5,948 nucleotides of DNA from Candidatus Poribacteria bacterium (GTDB taxonomy: Bacteria; Poribacteria; WGA-4E; UBA9662): the NCBI GenBank assembly GCA_002699335.1, contig PACG01000224.1, forward strand, positions 23,690 through 29,637. The letters are read 5' to 3'. Below the pieces are notes generated by a model, which was not told the DNA's origin, searched no databases, and worked only from the letters and a program-made list of their open reading frames with translations. Both the position numbers and the translations under genes were made by a program. Below are positions 5,602-5,948 of the stretch, in pieces (within the stretch, counting starts at the first letter, position 1; every line of letters begins with the position of its first letter).

Positions 5602-5948
5602 CTAAACATCCAATATGTGGCGGCTTAAGGGAGAAAGCCGTTTTTCGGTTTCCGGTTTTAGATGAGCGCTTTGGTCTGTTTGCTGCTCCAACTGCCGCAG
5701 AACGAAGGCACAATGCAACGCTCGTCGTTTTTTCGATGAACTGTTCTGTGTACAGCTATGCCACACGCTTCCATTGAAGATCCCTACTGAGCCAGCAGGC
5801 GCACATAGCAATACCTGCTCCGGGTGCGAGGCCAAAGGGTCTTCTACCTTCTCTCCAACATCCCTAAATTCTAAGTGTGAACCGGGGACAACACGTGTAG
5901 CTCCATTATTCGGAGTGAAATCGTCCAGCATCCACATTGAGTTGACCA
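5602..5948 (-). CDS. Phytanoyl-CoA dioxygenase (PhyH) family protein, C-terminal part
   Basis: The gene enters from the right edge; about 115 C-terminal codons are visible and unbroken. It reads VNSMWMLDDFTPNNGATRV, VPGSHLEF, then APAGSVGIFNGSVWHSC and KKRRALHCAFVLR, ending LSPLSRHILDV. This is the second half of the double-stranded beta-helix of non-haem Fe(II)/2-oxoglutarate oxygenases. The His of VWHS would be the distal iron ligand and an Arg of KKRRAL the likely 2-oxoglutarate anchor; the HxD pair lies beyond the window. The internal ATG at 5937 is not the start, because conserved residues (V-N-S) precede it in frame. The family hydroxylates diverse small molecules, and the substrate cannot be read from this part. 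The C-terminal ending looks natural. No terminator is evident downstream. Confidence 0.85.
   Translation of the reverse strand, partial: VNSMWMLDDFTPNNGATRVVPGSHLEFRDVGEKVEDPLASHPEQVLLCAPAGSVGIFNGSVWHSCTQNSSSKKRRALHCAFVLRQLEQQTDQSAHLKPETEKRLSPLSRHILDV

Noticed and set aside
1..5948. CRISPR array, tRNA, rRNA or insertion sequence
   Set aside because: No regularly spaced repeats, no cloverleaf or rRNA core motifs, and no transposase motif or terminal inverted repeats were seen.

Overview
The window most resembles a bacterium of the Poribacteria/Latescibacteria kind (marine or sponge-associated, rich in LamG-like, PhyH and glycan-degrading genes). The basis is the gene families: a signal-peptide LamG-like (concanavalin A-like) protein with a K-L-A...W...I-K tail, a phytanoyl-CoA dioxygenase, an NTF2-like lipoprotein, an outer-membrane porin, and a glycosidase C-terminus. 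The taxonomic guess comes from remembered family patterns, not from a search, and is held at moderate-to-low confidence.

Layout. 1-606 (+): the C-terminal part of a glycosyl hydrolase (GH2/GH106-like sugar-binding end), broken by frameshifts and nonsense codons. 629-1213 (-): an intact NTF2/SnoaL-like lipoprotein, tail-to-tail with it and with a good sigma70-type promoter at 1323-1350. 1673-2504 (-): a secreted LamG-like gene with its own consensus promoter at 2601-2629, broken by at least three frameshifts and one nonsense codon. 2643-2857 (-): an unidentified two-frame coding remnant. 3054-3077: a perfect 11-bp inverted repeat ahead of the porin. 3150-4176 (+): a porin split by three one-base homopolymer indels; repairing them gives a 341-residue barrel ending in ...LYYKF. 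4176-4487 (+): a short fragment with a PD40/TolB-like beta-propeller repeat. 4471-5241 (-): a DUF3137-like membrane-associated protein in three frames. 5602-5948 (-): the C-terminal end of a PhyH-family dioxygenase that runs off the window.

Working together. I see no operon or multi-gene machine. Genes are mostly single, in alternating orientation, with long gaps. The glycosidase, LamG protein and porin would fit acquisition of extracellular glycans or other nutrients, but that is inference. The dominant signal is that most genes here are broken while the lipoprotein and the visible dioxygenase segment read cleanly. This is either a decaying stretch of genome (as in a host-restricted symbiont) or an assembly with uncorrected homopolymer errors. 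The truncating substitutions and the gene fragments favour decay. The one-base homopolymer indels between otherwise perfect domains favour read error. I found no rRNA, tRNA, CRISPR array, insertion sequence or convincing new system.
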